A DNA stretch of 64,000 nt, taken from the NCBI GenBank assembly GCA_030762935.1, contig CM060899.1:61120501-61184500 (forward strand). The letters run 5' to 3'. Both the position numbers and the translations under genes were made by a program. Shown piece after piece: positions 1 to 11,448 of this stretch (position 1 is its first letter; each line of letters starts with the position of its first letter). A model generated the notes under the pieces. It was not told the DNA's origin and did no database searches. It saw only the letters and a list, made by a program, of their open reading frames with translations. The stretch comes from Hymenopus coronatus. Lineage: Eukaryota > Arthropoda > Insecta > Mantodea > Hymenopodidae.

Positions 1-571
1 GAATATCTCAAAAACGATCAACTCCTCGTAAAAATGTATACAGCATAAATTGTGTGTTTTAATGTGCTCTACATTTTTTGTGTGGTAAGTTTTTGTCCAT
101 TTCATACGGTTTAGCAGTTATGCAAAATTCCTTCAGAATAAAGTAGTCTTCAGAGACTGTTCCCAGAAAATTCAAGGTATACATATTATTTGTCAGGTAA
201 ATATCTTTAATATACGATATTTTAATCAAAATCGTTAGGGCCATTTTTGAGAAAATCAAAATTTTCGAAAAAAGTTCCATCTAAAGAGTAGTTGGAGGTG
301 GGGGGATTTTCTTGAAAATCTTCGTGTCGCATCCTTGGAAGATAGCAAACTTAAATACCAAGTTTGGTATTTAACGGTGTTTTCGTTTTTGAGCTATACT
401 ACACACGCGCGCACGCGCGCGCGCGAAGCTTTTTCCAAAAATGCTTTTTTTTTTATTCAGGGGGACCCAAAATATGTATTTCCGGTGAAATCTCGGTATC
501 GAATTTTTGGGTGTAATACAATACCTTCTCTATACGCCATGTACATAGTACGTGTAGAGAAAGTAAAAAAA
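1..571 (+). mobile_element. BH element, left-truncated by window edge
   Basis: Reads from the middle of the BH body to its B end. It shows the CGTGTCGCATCC block (about 325-336), the AAATACCAAGTTTGGTATTT palindrome, a (CG)-rich tract at 405-425 and the B hairpin at about 525-565. The A end lies outside the window. Small open frames here follow the repeat and are not genes. Confidence 0.85.
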
Positions 572-660
572 ATGCCATTGTGTGTGTCTGTACAGCATAA
601 CTCAAAACCGAAAAGTGCGTTAAATGGCAAACTTGACATTTAAGTACCGTTTGGAAAATG
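572..660 (-). mobile_element. BH fragment, microsatellite-to-palindrome part, inverted
   Basis: Short GT-rich stretch followed by AGCATAACTCAAAACCG and a degenerate internal palindrome, in the opposite orientation to its neighbours. With the next fragment it forms a local fold-back. Confidence 0.6.
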
Positions 661-885
661 CTACGCTTAAATACCAAGTTTGGTTTTTAACGGTCATTTC
701 GTTTTTTAGCATAGTTGTTCACGCACGCGCGCGCGCGGGCTGTTTTTCTAAAAATGCTTTTTTCGGATTCAGGGGACTCCAAAATATATATTTCCAGTGA
801 AATCTCGACATCGAATTTTTGGGTGGAATACAATACTTTTCTGTCCGTATGTATATTGTGCATACGGGGCCGGAGAAAGTAAAAG
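661..885 (+). mobile_element. BH fragment, palindrome to B end, GGGG-type hairpin
   Basis: Begins near the internal palindrome, passes a (CG)-rich tract at 720-740 and ends in the GGGG-type variant of the B hairpin (GTATG paired with CATACGGGG, about 842-880). Confidence 0.7.
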
Positions 886-1007
886 TTTTTTTAATGCAGG
901 GTACCCAAAACGTGTATTCCCGGGAAGTCTCGGTATCGAATTTTTGGGTGGAATGCAGTACCTTTTCTATACACTGTGTACATGGTACGTGTAGAGAAAG
1001 TAAAAAG
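886..1007 (+). repeat. solo BH B-end monomer
   Basis: About 120 bp holding only the last block of the BH element and its hairpin (about 960-1003). It directly follows another B end, so two B ends lie in tandem. Confidence 0.75.
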
Positions 1008-1334
1008 TGTAATCCTTTATACAATTAAGATGGCATGTTTGCGATTATATACGCTTTGGCAACGCTACAGAAGAATTGCAACGTCGACGGGTTGCATCTT
1101 TCCGTATCCCCTTGCACGGAATCAAAGCCTCCCTCACAAAGAGGGGAAAGCTGACTGAAAACAATGAATGGGAATTGCCTCCTCCGAGGCTTCAACCCGG
1201 CTCTCTCACGCGGCTGTTTTTCCTTAAAGTAGCTCGTCCCTAGAGTTTAGTTGACTCATATGTCGTTCCCTTGGGCAGGAGACAACTTTTGTCAGCACAA
1301 TATAAAATATAGGTATAGCGGGTGGACTGTAGTA
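1008..1334. other. unassigned intronic sequence
   Basis: Less AT-rich than its surroundings at about 1080-1215. I recognise no repeat, RNA or coding segment. Confidence 0.5.
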
Positions 1335-1440
1335 AAATACACTCACATGACTTTCTCTAGCTGCTCTACAAACAAACTTGTTACGAAAGATAATTCTTCT
1401 TTCAACGCCATGCTAATTGAGATAAACATTAACTGATGAA
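1335..1440 (+). mobile_element. BH A-end fragment, variant A2
   Basis: Carries CACTCACATGACTTTCTCTA and the following A-side body, then stops. The A2 variant (CTCTAGCTGCTCTACAAAC) recurs near 12060 and 63661. Confidence 0.65.
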
Positions 1441-2217
1441 GATGAGTAGGTTTTAGGGCTGGGTCATCAGCGCCCACCAGAAACAGTCGACACTAAAACA
1501 AGTGATGAGGTCAAAGGTTAAAAATAAGCAAGGAATGAAACTTAAAAAATCTTATGTGTTCCATTCACATGACTTTCTCTACATCTCTGCTACAACTATT
1601 CTGTTTACTTCATCTAATCGAGAAACATTAGCTATAATAGTCTTATTACTTGTTTCCTTGTTAATAGAAGCGAAATAAGGGGGGTAGCATAGGTTAAAGT
1701 GAAGTCAAAAGCTGGTTACTATTTGACTGAAATTCCTTTGTTTGTTTGGACACGAGTTCACAAAGTCCTGTATGAGAAAAATATGTTTTTTATAGCTGAA
1801 ACCAAAAACAAGGAATATCTCAAAAACGACCAACTCCACGAAAAAAAATGTATATAACATAAATTGTGTGTTTTAATGTGTTCTACATTTGTTGTGTGAT
1901 AAGTTTTTGTTCATTTCTTACGGTTTAGCAGTTATGCAAAATTCCGTAATATTGGCCCAGAATAAAGTAGTCTTCAGAGACTTCCCAGAAAATTCATGAT
2001 ACACATCATCGTAAGGTAAATGTCTTGAATATATGATATTTTAATCAAAATCGTTAGAACCATTTTTGAGAAAATCGAAATTTTCGAAAAAAGTTCCATG
2101 TAAAGGGTAGTTGTGGGCGGGATTTTTCTCAAAATCCTCGTGTCGCATCCCTGGAAGATACTAAACTTAAATACCAAGTTTGGTATTTTACCGACTTTTC
2201 GTTTTTGAGTTATCGTG

Positions 2218-2252
<35 letters not shown>

Positions 2253-2392
2253 CTTTTTGTGAAAATCCTTTTTTTGGATATTGGGGACCCTAAAACATAT
2301 ATTTCCGGTGAAATCACGGTATCGAATTTTTGGGTGGAGTGCAATACCTTCTCTATACACTATGTATATAGTAAGTGTAGAGAAAGTAAAAA
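1441..2392 (+). mobile_element. BH element, essentially full length from about 1545
   Basis: The first 100 bp are unassigned spacer. From about 1545 the copy runs from the A end to the B hairpin (about 2350-2388), some 850 bp, with a (CA)n tract at 2219-2249. The reverse strand keeps a 128-codon open frame across the body, discussed under findings. Confidence 0.85.
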
Positions 2393-2815
2393 GGACTAAG
2401 ACGCCAATTAAAATTCAAAACACATAAGACTTCCTATAGTAGAACACCAAAGGGAGCTTAAAACAATTAGAACATGGGAGATAAAAGGTGCAAATAAAAG
2501 CAAAGTGCTAAAGCAATAGTGAGCTAAAAGGTGCAACTAAAACCAAATACCTAATCCAATAGGCACATGTAGCTAAAACTGAAAAGGTTAAAAGAACCGC
2601 ACCAACAGTATACCAGAAGAAATAAAATAAAACTAAGAACTATATAACAAATCTAAAAGGTAGAGATAATAAAACATTTAAAAAGCCGATCCACCGCTCC
2701 GGTATCATCCGCCAGAATTTGTTTGGTGCACGCCGGTAGTTGCAGAGTGGCTCGTAAAAGTGCTAGACGAGCACACATTTCAAGGACATGGCGGACCGTC
2801 AATTCTTGTCCAAAC
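2393..2815 (-). mobile_element. LINE 3' remnant (jockey-like C-terminus plus 3' region)
   Basis: On the minus strand, 2815 to about 2666 reads GQELTVRHVLEMCARL, then about 20 residues on LADDTGAVDRLFKC. This is the pattern at the C-terminal end of jockey-clade ORF2 proteins, a TVxHxLxxC zinc-knuckle-like motif followed by a 'dd...vdrL' tail. The rest (2393-2665) would be 3' untranslated sequence. It lies beside a left-truncated BH copy and is short and non-functional. The call rests on motif memory only. Confidence 0.45.
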
Positions 2816-3443
2816 ATTAGCAGAATTTTATTACTTAGTTCCTTATAAATAGAAGGTAACTAAGGGAATGCACTATTCTAAAGTGAACTCAAATGTTTTA
2901 AAAGGCTGTCGATTAGCGATTGTCATTGCAAATCGCTTCTTGCTTGACCATGAGTAGAACAAAAGAAAGACGGACACTTCCGTCTGAGAAAAGTATAAGT
3001 ACTTCACAATTGAAACCAATAACAAGGAATACCTCGAAAACAATAAGCTCCAAGAAAAAAAATGTATTTGACATAACTTATGCATTTTAACGAGATCTAC
3101 ATTTTTGTATCGTAAGTTTTTGTCTATGTCTTACGGTTTACTAGTTATGCCAAATGAATCAAAATTCACAGTCTTTAGAAGTTATTCCCAAAAAGTTCAA
3201 GATATACATTTTATTTGTGATAGAAATAGCTTTAATACTTGTTATTTTAATCAAAATCGTTAGCCATTTTAGAGAAAATCAAAATTTTCCATGTAAAGAG
3301 TAGTAAGGGGTGGGAGGATTTTCTTGAAAATCTTCCATGTCGCATCCTTGGAAGATACCAAATTTAAATACGAAGTATTTAACACACACACACACACACG
3401 GACCTGGTTCTGAAAATGCTATGTACATAGTACGTGAAGAGAA
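2812..3443 (+). mobile_element. BH element, truncated at A end, internal deletion
   Basis: Starts at CATTAGCAGAATTTT within the A-side body. A deletion joins the microsatellite region (about 3383-3410) directly to a damaged B hairpin at 3418-3440. Confidence 0.75.
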
Positions 3444-4048
3444 AATAAAACACGGTTAAAATGTAGAGATAAGTGATTTCCGACTGGTTAGAATTTTACA
3501 CGCCAACGTGATTGGCCACTTCTACGATGAGAATCTGGCCAATGGGTTTAGGGCTCTGGAGATATTAGATATTCAGAGGTTGGCGACCTTGTAACTGCCT
3601 CAGAAAGACAAGTCTTATTCGCGAGAAATTAGGGAGCGGGTGTGTTTCATGATTTAGGTCATAAGAGGCAATAATTCACCAAGTTTCGTGACAGGCACCT
3701 TACCTAGTCAAAACGGCTGTCACGATATTCGCACACCTGCCACCCGCGACTGTTGTATAATCAAGTTCACCTTATATTGTGAAGGAACCGTGAAACAGGA
3801 GACGTTGCGATGTTGCCCAACCTATTTATATAAATCCTGGGGGAGTTTTATATTTCGGAGTTGGTATCTAGTTTGTCGGTTTGCGGTGTGCAAGTGCAGT
3901 GCGCACCGGGAAATGACATTGCACAACAAGATATACGATGCTGAAGACTTTGTTTCGGATTGTATTGCGAGGAAAGATGTGAATTCTGGAATCATCGGAC
4001 ATTTTCTCTGCCGATTCCATAAGGGGAGTCGAAATGGGATTTTTGTAA
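3444..4048. other. unassigned stretch with a 176-codon chimeric open frame
   Basis: Mixed-composition DNA. The open frame at 3688-4218 (+) starts here but its last third is BH repeat, so the whole is not a gene. The first 110 residues match no family I recognise. Confidence 0.4.
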
Positions 4049-4917
4049 TTTTTACTTTCTCTACACGTACTATGTGCATAGTATATAGAGAAGGTATTGT
4101 AAGCCACCCAAAAATTGATACCGAGATTTCACTGGAAGTATATGTTTTGAGGCCTCCTGAATCCAGAAGAAGCATTTCTGGAAAAAGGTCCGCGTTTGTG
4201 TGTGACTGGACAGCGTAGCTCAAAAACGAAACGACCGTTCAATACCAAACTTGGTATTTAAGTTTGGTATCTTGCAAGGATGCGACACGAAGATTCTCGA
4301 GAAAATCCCCCCACCTCCAACTATCCTTTACGTGGAACTGTTTTCGAAAATTTTGATTTCCTCAAACAATGGCTCTTAACGATTTTGATTAAAATATCGT
4401 ATATTAAAGTTATTTACCTGACAAATAAAATGTATATCTTGAATTTTCTGGGAATAGTCTCTGAAGACTGCTTTATTCTGGATGAATTTTACGGAATTTT
4501 GCATATCTGCTAAACCATAAGAGAAAGACAAAAACGTACAGCACAAAAAATGTAGAGCTCGTTAAAACGCACTATTCTTGTTGTAAGCATTTTTTCTAGT
4601 GTTGACCTTTTTAAGATATTCATCGTTATTGATTTCAGTTTTAAAATACGTAATACTTTTCTCATACGGGAACATGTAAACGCCTGGCCACGGAAAGAAT
4701 CGGATTTCTGTATCGTAGCAACCACATTTTAAACATTTGACTGTCGGTTTAGCCTAGTGTATTCCGTTATTTCCCTTCTACCTATAAGGAATTTGGTAAT
4801 AACTAAGCAGTAATTTATCTCAATTAGCAGGAAGTAGATATAAGAAATCGCTTATTAACAATAATTTGTTACAAAGAGGCAGAGAAAGTCATGTGAATGT
4901 AGCGCATCAGCTTTTTT
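4049..4917 (-). mobile_element. BH element, full length
   Basis: Complete inverted copy: B hairpin at about 4055-4098, internal palindrome at about 4245-4270, CGCATCC block (complement) at about 4278, A end at about 4880-4912. About 865 bp. A good type copy for the '-' orientation. Confidence 0.85.
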
Positions 4918-5028
4918 TTCGGAAGGTACTTTTTTAGTGACGTGACGAAACATAAAACAAATTTTACCATAACTTTCAAACCATTAAAGCAAGATGGATG
5001 AAATTTGCACTGCAACTCAATTTCATTA

Positions 5029-5701
5029 TACAGGATGATTTATATAGAGCTGACACACTTCTTTCATTAATTGTTTCAAAACGTGTTATGCTTGCGACAA
5101 CTTATTATACCTAAATTGTAGGGGAATTTTGGGAGATTATTTACCTCTATAGCAAAGGTTGAAAATGTCCTCCATCCCTCAAAGGCACAACTCAACACGT
5201 CGTTCAATGTTACTGGCCACTCGTTGGAGGGCTCTGTTGTCAATAGTTTAAATCTCCTTTGTGATGTGCTTCAGATCGTCCAATGTCTGGGAACGTGTGG
5301 CGTAAACCCTATTTTTTAACCCATAGAAAGAAGTCCTGCGATATTAAATCCGGAGATATTGGTGGCCACAGGTTCCTAGAAGTTATCCAGTCGTCAAAGA
5401 AACTTGCAATTTAGGTTCATGGATTCATTTGATGTATGGCATGTAGCGCCAACTTGCTGAAAATATCCTTGACTTAGCTCTACGTCGTTCCGCATTTTCA
5501 CGTTGACTACAAGAACAAAATGTCGAAATAGCTGCCAACAATGCAATTAGGAATAAAAACAAACATCTCCGCATCTAGTGACAAAGAATCGAAACTCCAG
5601 AACATTCTGCTTAATTTGGTGCTAAAATTAGGCCATTGAATGCATTTCCAATGGAATAATTAAAGAAAGAAAAGTGTCAGTTCTACATAAACCACTCTGT
5701 A
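5029..5701 (-). mobile_element. Tc1/mariner-type element, internally deleted, with TIRs
   Basis: Ends are inverted repeats of about 45 bp: TACAGGATGATTTATATAGA at the left against TACAGAGTGGTTTATGTAGA (complement) at the right, with TA at both edges (5029-5030 and 5700-5701). The minus strand holds transposase C-terminal remnants: WPPISPDL followed in shifted frames by TRSQTLDDLKHITKEI and LQRVASNIERRVELCL. These match the IS630/Tc1-mariner end pattern, with the third catalytic acid region degraded. Stops and frameshifts make it inactive. Confidence 0.75.
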
Positions 5702-5851
5702 TTATGTCTGTGGTATAAATTACAAATTAGTTTGGAATTTCAAAGTTTCAGTCATACATGTTCTTAATACATAAACTCGCCCCAAAGCTACGTCATCAAA
5801 AAGGAAAGAGTTCTCACGTCATATACAGAATGATCCTTTGGCATGTGTTAG

Positions 5852-5908
<57 letters not shown>

Positions 5909-6176
5909 CTGTCGTGTTGCGAATAGACCGCAACAGCTGCTAAGCGGATTTGAGTTGTATACCAACCCATTACACTCGTGGATATGCGTGTAACGTGGAT
6001 TGGTAATCAGCCGTTGGCTGGTAGTGCTAAAATGTATTATATCACGTGAAGGAGATACCATTTGCCTTCTATAGTCATCGTCCGTCCTTCAGTTAATGGC
6101 GGTTAGGAGTATCAGAAACTGATTGTACCAGAAAAGAATCAAAAGCAATTCGTGGTGGTACGAGGTGCACTATTTG
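5702..6176. other. unassigned intronic sequence
   Basis: Apart from the GA microsatellite I see nothing assignable. Confidence 0.5.
5854..5904 (+). repeat. (GA)n microsatellite
   Basis: About 25 uninterrupted GA units. A homopurine-homopyrimidine mirror tract of this length can adopt triplex DNA. Confidence 0.95.
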
Positions 6177-6587
6177 TACGAGGTCCGTTTATTTTTTTTT
6201 TTCAACCTCCTCTTAGGCTATAAATAAAAGAAAAGTTCATAGAAAACAAATACTTTATTACTAAATGTTTTGTACACTTATGGTTACTTGTCAACATAAA
6301 CACCGAAAAGATTGAGACATTTATCGTACCTGTGCACAAGCTTTGTAATACCCGCTTCAAAAAATGTTGCCGCCATTAACGTGAAAGTCGCTGGGTGCCA
6401 GGTCAGGACTGTACGGCGGATGATCGAAAATGTCCCATTGAAATTGCTCAAAGAGCCGATGGGTTGTGCCAGCAGTGTGTGGACGAGCGTTGTCATGGAT
6501 CAACACAATTCCTGAAGTCAGCATTCCTATTGGTTTGTTTTGAATGGCTGTCCGCAAACGTCGTAAAGCATGAGAAAAGTTTGTTTT
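6177..6587 (-). pseudogene. mariner (DD34D) transposase 3' remnant with one TIR
   Basis: Minus strand encodes the C-terminal half of a mariner transposase. LIHDNARPHTAG contains the second catalytic Asp and DHPPYSPDLAPSDF the third, with 34 residues between them, which defines mariner DD34D. After SDFH an internal deletion shifts the frame; the end resumes as FFEAGITKLVHRYDKCLNLF and stops near 6284. The 3' TIR begins at the TA at 6177 (TACGAGGTCCGTTTA). The 5' half is missing and the left neighbour is a truncated BH copy. It is close kin to the copy at 60571-61209. Confidence 0.9.
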
Positions 6588-7094
6588 AAAACTGAAACCA
6601 ATAAGGAATATCTCGAAAACAGTCAACTGCACAAAAATCTAATCTCTTATAGTTTAACAGTTATGTAAAATTCATCGAAAATGAGCAGGTCTTCAGAAGC
6701 TATTCCCAAAAAATTCAAGATATACATTTTATTTATCGTGTAAATATCTTTAATATACGATATTCTAATCAAAATCGTTAACCATTTTTGACAAAATCAA
6801 AAGATTTTTAAAATTTTCTATGTAAAGGGTAGTTGTAGGTGGGGGGGATTTTCTTGAAAATCTTCGTGTCGCATTCTTGGAAAATACTAAACCTAAATAC
6901 CATTGAGCTATGCTGCCCCCCTCCACTCACTCACTCTCTCTCTCTCTCTCTGAAAATTTTCTAAAAAATGTTTTTTTTTTTAATTATTCAGGGAGTTTCA
7001 AAACATATTTCCGGTGGAATCTCAGTTCGAATTTTTGGATGCATTACAATAGCTTCTGTACACTACGTACGTAGTACGTGTAGAGAAAGTAAAA
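6588..7094 (+). mobile_element. BH element, A end replaced by mariner remnant
   Basis: Starts at GAAACCAATAAGGAATATCT in the body and runs to the B hairpin (about 7050-7090). Its usual CA tract is replaced by a CT-rich run at 6930-6950. Confidence 0.8.
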
Positions 7095-7547
7095 AGGATG
7101 TAAAAATGGCATCTCAATTAAATCGTGATTGACACTAATAGGGTTAAGGCTGAAGTTAGAAATTGGTTAGCGACGCGACTGTTGAAAACAAATGAGAGTA
7201 CACACGAATGAAAACTGTAATTTAGGCACCTTGAGCCAGAGTTGTAGGCGTGATAAAACAAGATGGTTGAATCCAAGGAACAAATGATAGCTAGCAGGGA
7301 CGGTTCAGGTTGCCATATACGGCTCTCATTACACTCCGTTAGAAATGTCAACCAAATAAGGCCTTCCACTTCGGAATGCAAGCTGTCTCAGCGATCTTTC
7401 TGTTGCTATGGCGATGAGCTGCGAAACAAGCAATTACTTCAAGTCTTGGCCGTGACTTTGAATTTTTGAAATCTGATTATTTTAAATTTAAATAATGTAA
7501 ATTAGCTGTATGAAACTTCAGCTAAGAAAAACTCATTGCTGATTTAC
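7095..7547. other. unassigned intronic sequence
   Basis: Short open frames on both strands, none with a recognisable domain. Confidence 0.5.
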
Positions 7548-7654
7548 TTTTTACTTATTCTAGTACGTGTAGTAAGCAGAGAAAAATTTATATTCCACAC
7601 ACAATTTCTGTACTGAGATTTCACCTGAAGTACGATTTTTGAGACTGTCTGGAT
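7548..7654 (-). repeat. solo BH B-end monomer, inverted
   Basis: Degenerate B hairpin at 7550-7585 followed by the GATTTCACCTGAAGT block. It stops in an A-run where the next BH copy begins in the opposite orientation. Confidence 0.7.
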
Positions 7655-7660
7655 AAAAAA

Positions 7661-8534
7661 AAATCTGATGTGTACCATTCACATGAATTTCTCTACATCT
7701 CGGCAACAAATTATTCTTAAAAAGCTTATACTTCTATTTACTTCATGCTAATCAGTAAAAAAAAATTAGCAGAAATAGCCATAATACTTGCTTCCTTGTA
7801 AGTAGAAGCGAAATATAGGAGTACCATAGGTTAAAGTGATAATCAAAAGCTGGTGCTATGTCACTCAAGTTCCTTTGTTTGTATGCACAGGAGTTAACAA
7901 ATTCCTGTATGAGAAAAGTATAAGTTTTTCATAGCAGAAACCAAAAATAAGGAATGTCTCAAAAACGACGAACTCCACGAAAAAAATGTATGTAACATAA
8001 ATTGTGTGTTTAACGTGCTCTACATTTTTTGTGTAGTAAGTTTTTGTCCATTCCATATGGTTTAGGAGTTATTCAAAATTCAGTAAAATTCATCCAGAAT
8101 AAACTACTCTTCAGAGACTATTCCCAGAAAATTCAAGATATACATTTTATTTGTCAGGTAAATATCTTTAATATACGAAATCTTAATCAAAATCGTTAGA
8201 GCCATTTTTTAGAAATTAAAAATTTTCTAAAAAAGTTTCATGTAAAGGGCAGTTTGGGGTGGGGGGATTTTTTTCAAAAGCTTCGTGTCGCATCCCTGGA
8301 GGATACAGAACTTAAATACCAAGTTTGGTATTTTACCTACTTTTCGTTTTGGAGTTATCGTGTTCTTAGACACACGGACACACACACACGGACCTTTTTC
8401 CGAAAATGTTTTTTTTTAGATAAAGGGGGCCCTAAAACATATATTTCCGGTGAAATCTCAGTATCGAATTTTTGGGTGGAGTGCAATACATTCTCTATAG
8501 ACTATGTACATATTGCGTTTAGAGAAAGTGAAAA
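7661..8534 (+). mobile_element. BH element, full length (type copy)
   Basis: A end at 7661-7700 (ATCTGATGTGTACC and CACATGAATTTCTCTAC), CGTGTCGCATCC at about 8285, palindrome at 8312-8331, short CA tract at 8380-8392, B hairpin at about 8492-8530. About 874 bp with every landmark present. Confidence 0.9.
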
Positions 8535-8599
8535 TTATAGTTAAATAACAAACTTGGAATTTTTATTTCAGTAATTGGCAACGATGAGCCACGAAGATT

Positions 8600-8790
8600 T
8601 TCATAAATAATACCACGAGTGTCGATATTTCACGACCGGAGTCAATTGTTCTAAGAGTTGTATTTGATAAGACACTTCAGCGAAATAGACTATTAATAAT
8701 TTATAGAAAGGGAGATTTTATCAGATTATGAGTGTAATGCTTTGCATTAGTTCTCAAATAGTAGAGACGCATTCGACCCTGTTTATTTAC
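8600..8790 (+). repeat. repeat X, copy 1
   Basis: Shares GAGTTGTATTTGATAAGACA, CTATTAATAATTTATA and AAGGGAGATTTTATC with 25850-26010. Function unknown. Confidence 0.7.
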
Positions 8791-8814
8791 CGAATGTTTT
8801 TGTTTTGTTTCTTT

Positions 8815-9040
8815 CTTCGTCTCGCATCCTTGGAAGATACTATACTTAAATTCTAAGTTTAGTATTTTACCGAGTTATCGTGTTCAGACCCTCTGGCACA
8901 CACGCGAGCGGACATTTTTCTTAAAAGATTTTTTTTTATACAGGGGAACCTAAAACGCCGGTTAAATCTCGGTATCGAATTGTTGGGTGCAATACAGTAC
9001 CTTCTCTGTGCACTAAGTACATTGTATGTGTAGAAAAATG
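8815..9040 (+). mobile_element. BH element, right part only
   Basis: Begins at CTCGCATCCTTGGAAGATAC and runs through a degenerate palindrome and CA/CG tract to a B hairpin (about 9000-9035). It is the left anchor of the B-end monomer array. Confidence 0.75.
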
Positions 9041-9524
9041 TATAAAAAATACTCAGGGGACCTCAAAAGATGTATTTCCGGTGAAATGTGTCGAATTCTT
9101 GTTGCTATAGAAAACCTTCTCTTTGCACTTTTTACATAATACGTGTAGAGAAAGTATGTTTTACTCAGGGAACCTCAAAACATGTACTTCCGCTGAAATA
9201 TAGGTATCGAAATTTTGGTTGGAATGCAATACCTTCTCTGTACATCATGTGCATAGTACATGTAAGGGAAGTAACATGTTTTTGGACTACTCGGGGACCT
9301 CAAAACATGTATTCCCGGTGAAATCTCGGTATCGGCTTTTTGGGTGGAATACAATACCTTCTCCATACACTATGTACATAGTGAGTATAGAGAAAGTAAA
9401 ACGATTTTTGTACTTGAGGACCTCAAAACATGTATTTTAGATCAATTATAGGTATGGAATATTTGAGTGCAATACAATGCCTTTTCTGTACACTATGTAT
9501 GTAGTAAGTGTAGAGAAAGTAAAA
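9041..9524 (+). repeat. tandem array of four further BH B-end monomers
   Basis: Four consecutive units of about 107-128 bp (9049-9156, 9157-9273, 9274-9401, 9402-9524). Each starts near AGGGGACCTCAAAACATGTA, carries the GTATCGA block and ends with the B hairpin plus GAGAAAGTA. With the B end of 8815-9040 this makes five B ends in a row. Units differ by many substitutions, so the array is not brand new. Confidence 0.85.
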
Positions 9525-9929
9525 TTACTTGGCATTGTAGAACATTAAAAGCAAGTTTGTAAACCCGTGGTTGAATAGTGCAAACCTCGTCATGGGCTGT
9601 ACCAACCTGAGCGTGTGCCCGATTTAAGTGAAATGTTGGCAGGTCTGCTGCGCACTAAACATTCGAACCATGACAAAGAATGACGTGTAGGACAAGAGAA
9701 GCAGAGCAGCAACAATGGCACCGTGTCCTTGAACTGCCCTACTCTTCCATTCTTAAACAGCCGCAGCATGATGTCCCTCCATGCTGGAAAGAAGCAACTA
9801 GAAGAATTTCCCATACCCGACGGGTCATTCAGCACAATTCCGTATTTTGCTTTGAGATTCCTTCATATTGGTAGAACTTCGTGTATTTAAATTACTTAAA
9901 TGCTTTCAAATCGCTAATTCATTTGTAGG
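9525..9929. other. unassigned stretch
   Basis: Less AT-rich segment at 9590-9840 with an 81-codon open frame on the minus strand. I recognise no domain in it. Confidence 0.45.
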
Positions 9930-10596
9930 AAATCTAATGTACCCCATTCACATGACTTTCTCTACATCGTTGTAACAAATTGTTAAAACATTAGCAGAAA
10001 TTGTCTTTAATTACTTGCTTCCTTGTAGGTTGAAGGGATAAGGGAATACACTATGCTAAAACGATAGTCAAATGTTTTAAAATATGGTTGCCATGTGGTT
10101 GAAACCCGATTGTATGCAAGGCTTAGAGTTTACAACTTTCCGTGTCAGGAAAGTTCAATATTTTAAAGCTGAAACTTTTAACAAAGAATATCTCAAAAAA
10201 CGGTCAACTCCACGAAAAAATGTATATAACATAAACTGTGGGATTTAACGACCTCTACATTTTTTGTGTTTTAAGTTTTTGTCTATATCTTACAATTTAC
10301 CAGTTAAGCAAAATTCATCCATAATAAAGATGTTTTCAGAGACTATTCCCAGAAAATTGAAGATATACATTGCATTTGTCATGTAAATATCTTAAATATA
10401 AGAAGTTGTAATCAAAATCGTTAGAGCCATTTTTAAGAAAATATAAAGTTTCGAAAATGTTTCCTTGTAAAGGTAGTTGGGGATGGGGGGATTTTCTTGA
10501 AAATCTTCGTGTCGTATCCTTGGAAGATACTGAACTTGTATCAAGTTTGGTATTTAACGGACTTCGAGCTATGCTGCACACACGGACCTTTTACTA
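9930..10596 (+). mobile_element. BH element lacking its B end (first of three in tandem)
   Basis: A end at 9931 (AATCTAATGTACCCCATTCA). It reaches the short CA tract at about 10576 and breaks off at CTAAAA, where the next copy's A end follows directly. Confidence 0.85.
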
Positions 10597-11446
10597 AAAA
10601 TCTGATGTACCATTCACATGACTTTCTCTATATCCCTGCAACAAATTATTCCTATAAAGCTTATACTTCTATCTACTTTGTGCTAATCAGAAAAAATGAG
10701 CAGAAATAGGCATTACTTGCTTCCTTGTAAGTAGAAGCGAAATAAGGGACTACCATAGGTTAAAATGATAGTCAAAAGCTGGTTCCTATGTCAATGCAGT
10801 TCTTTTGTTTATATGGATAGGAGTTGACAAGTTCCTGTATGAGAAAAGTATAAGTTTTTCATAGCAGAAACCAAAAATAAGGAATGTCTCAAAAACGACG
10901 AACTCACGAAAAAAAATGTATACGACATAATTGTGTGTTTTAACGTGCTCTACATTTTTTTGTGTAGTAAGTTTTTGTCGATCTCTTACGGTTTAGCAGT
11001 TATTCAAAATTCAGTAAAATTCATCCAGAATAAACTACTCTTCAGAGGCTATTCCTAGAAAATTCAAAATATACATTTTATTTGTGAGGTAAATATCTTT
11101 AATATACGAAATTTTAATCAAAATCGTTAACCCTTTTGAGAAAATCAACATTTTCGAAAAAAGTTCCATATAAAGGGTAGTTTGGGATGAGGGAATTATT
11201 CTCAAAATCTTCGTGTCGCATCCCTGGAAGATACTAAACGTAAATACCAAGTTTGGTATTTTACCGGACTTTTCGTTTTTGAGTTATCGTGTTCACAGAC
11301 ACACGGACACACACGACCTTTTTGTGAAAATGCTTTTTTTTATTGGGGACCCTAAAACATATATTTCCGGTGAAATCTCGGTATCGAATTTTTGGGTGGA
11401 CCTTCTCTATACACTATGTACATAGTGCGTATAGAGAAAGTAAAAA
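10597..11446 (+). mobile_element. BH element, full length (second in tandem)
   Basis: A end at 10598-10640, CGTGTCGCATCC at about 11212, palindrome at about 11243, short CA tract, B hairpin at about 11403-11440. About 850 bp. Body very close to the copy at 7661-8534. Confidence 0.9.
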
Positions 11447-11448
11447 TG

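Noticed and set aside
3688..4218. 176-codon open frame on the plus strand
   Set aside because: The last third is inverted BH repeat, including its hairpin and B block. The first part shows no domain.
5819..6061. 80-codon minus-strand frame with a SLSLSL run
   Set aside because: The run is the (GA)n microsatellite read in one frame.
8940..9524. CRISPR array
   Set aside because: Regular spacing of about 120 bp, but the whole unit is repeated with no unique spacers, and the context is eukaryotic intron.
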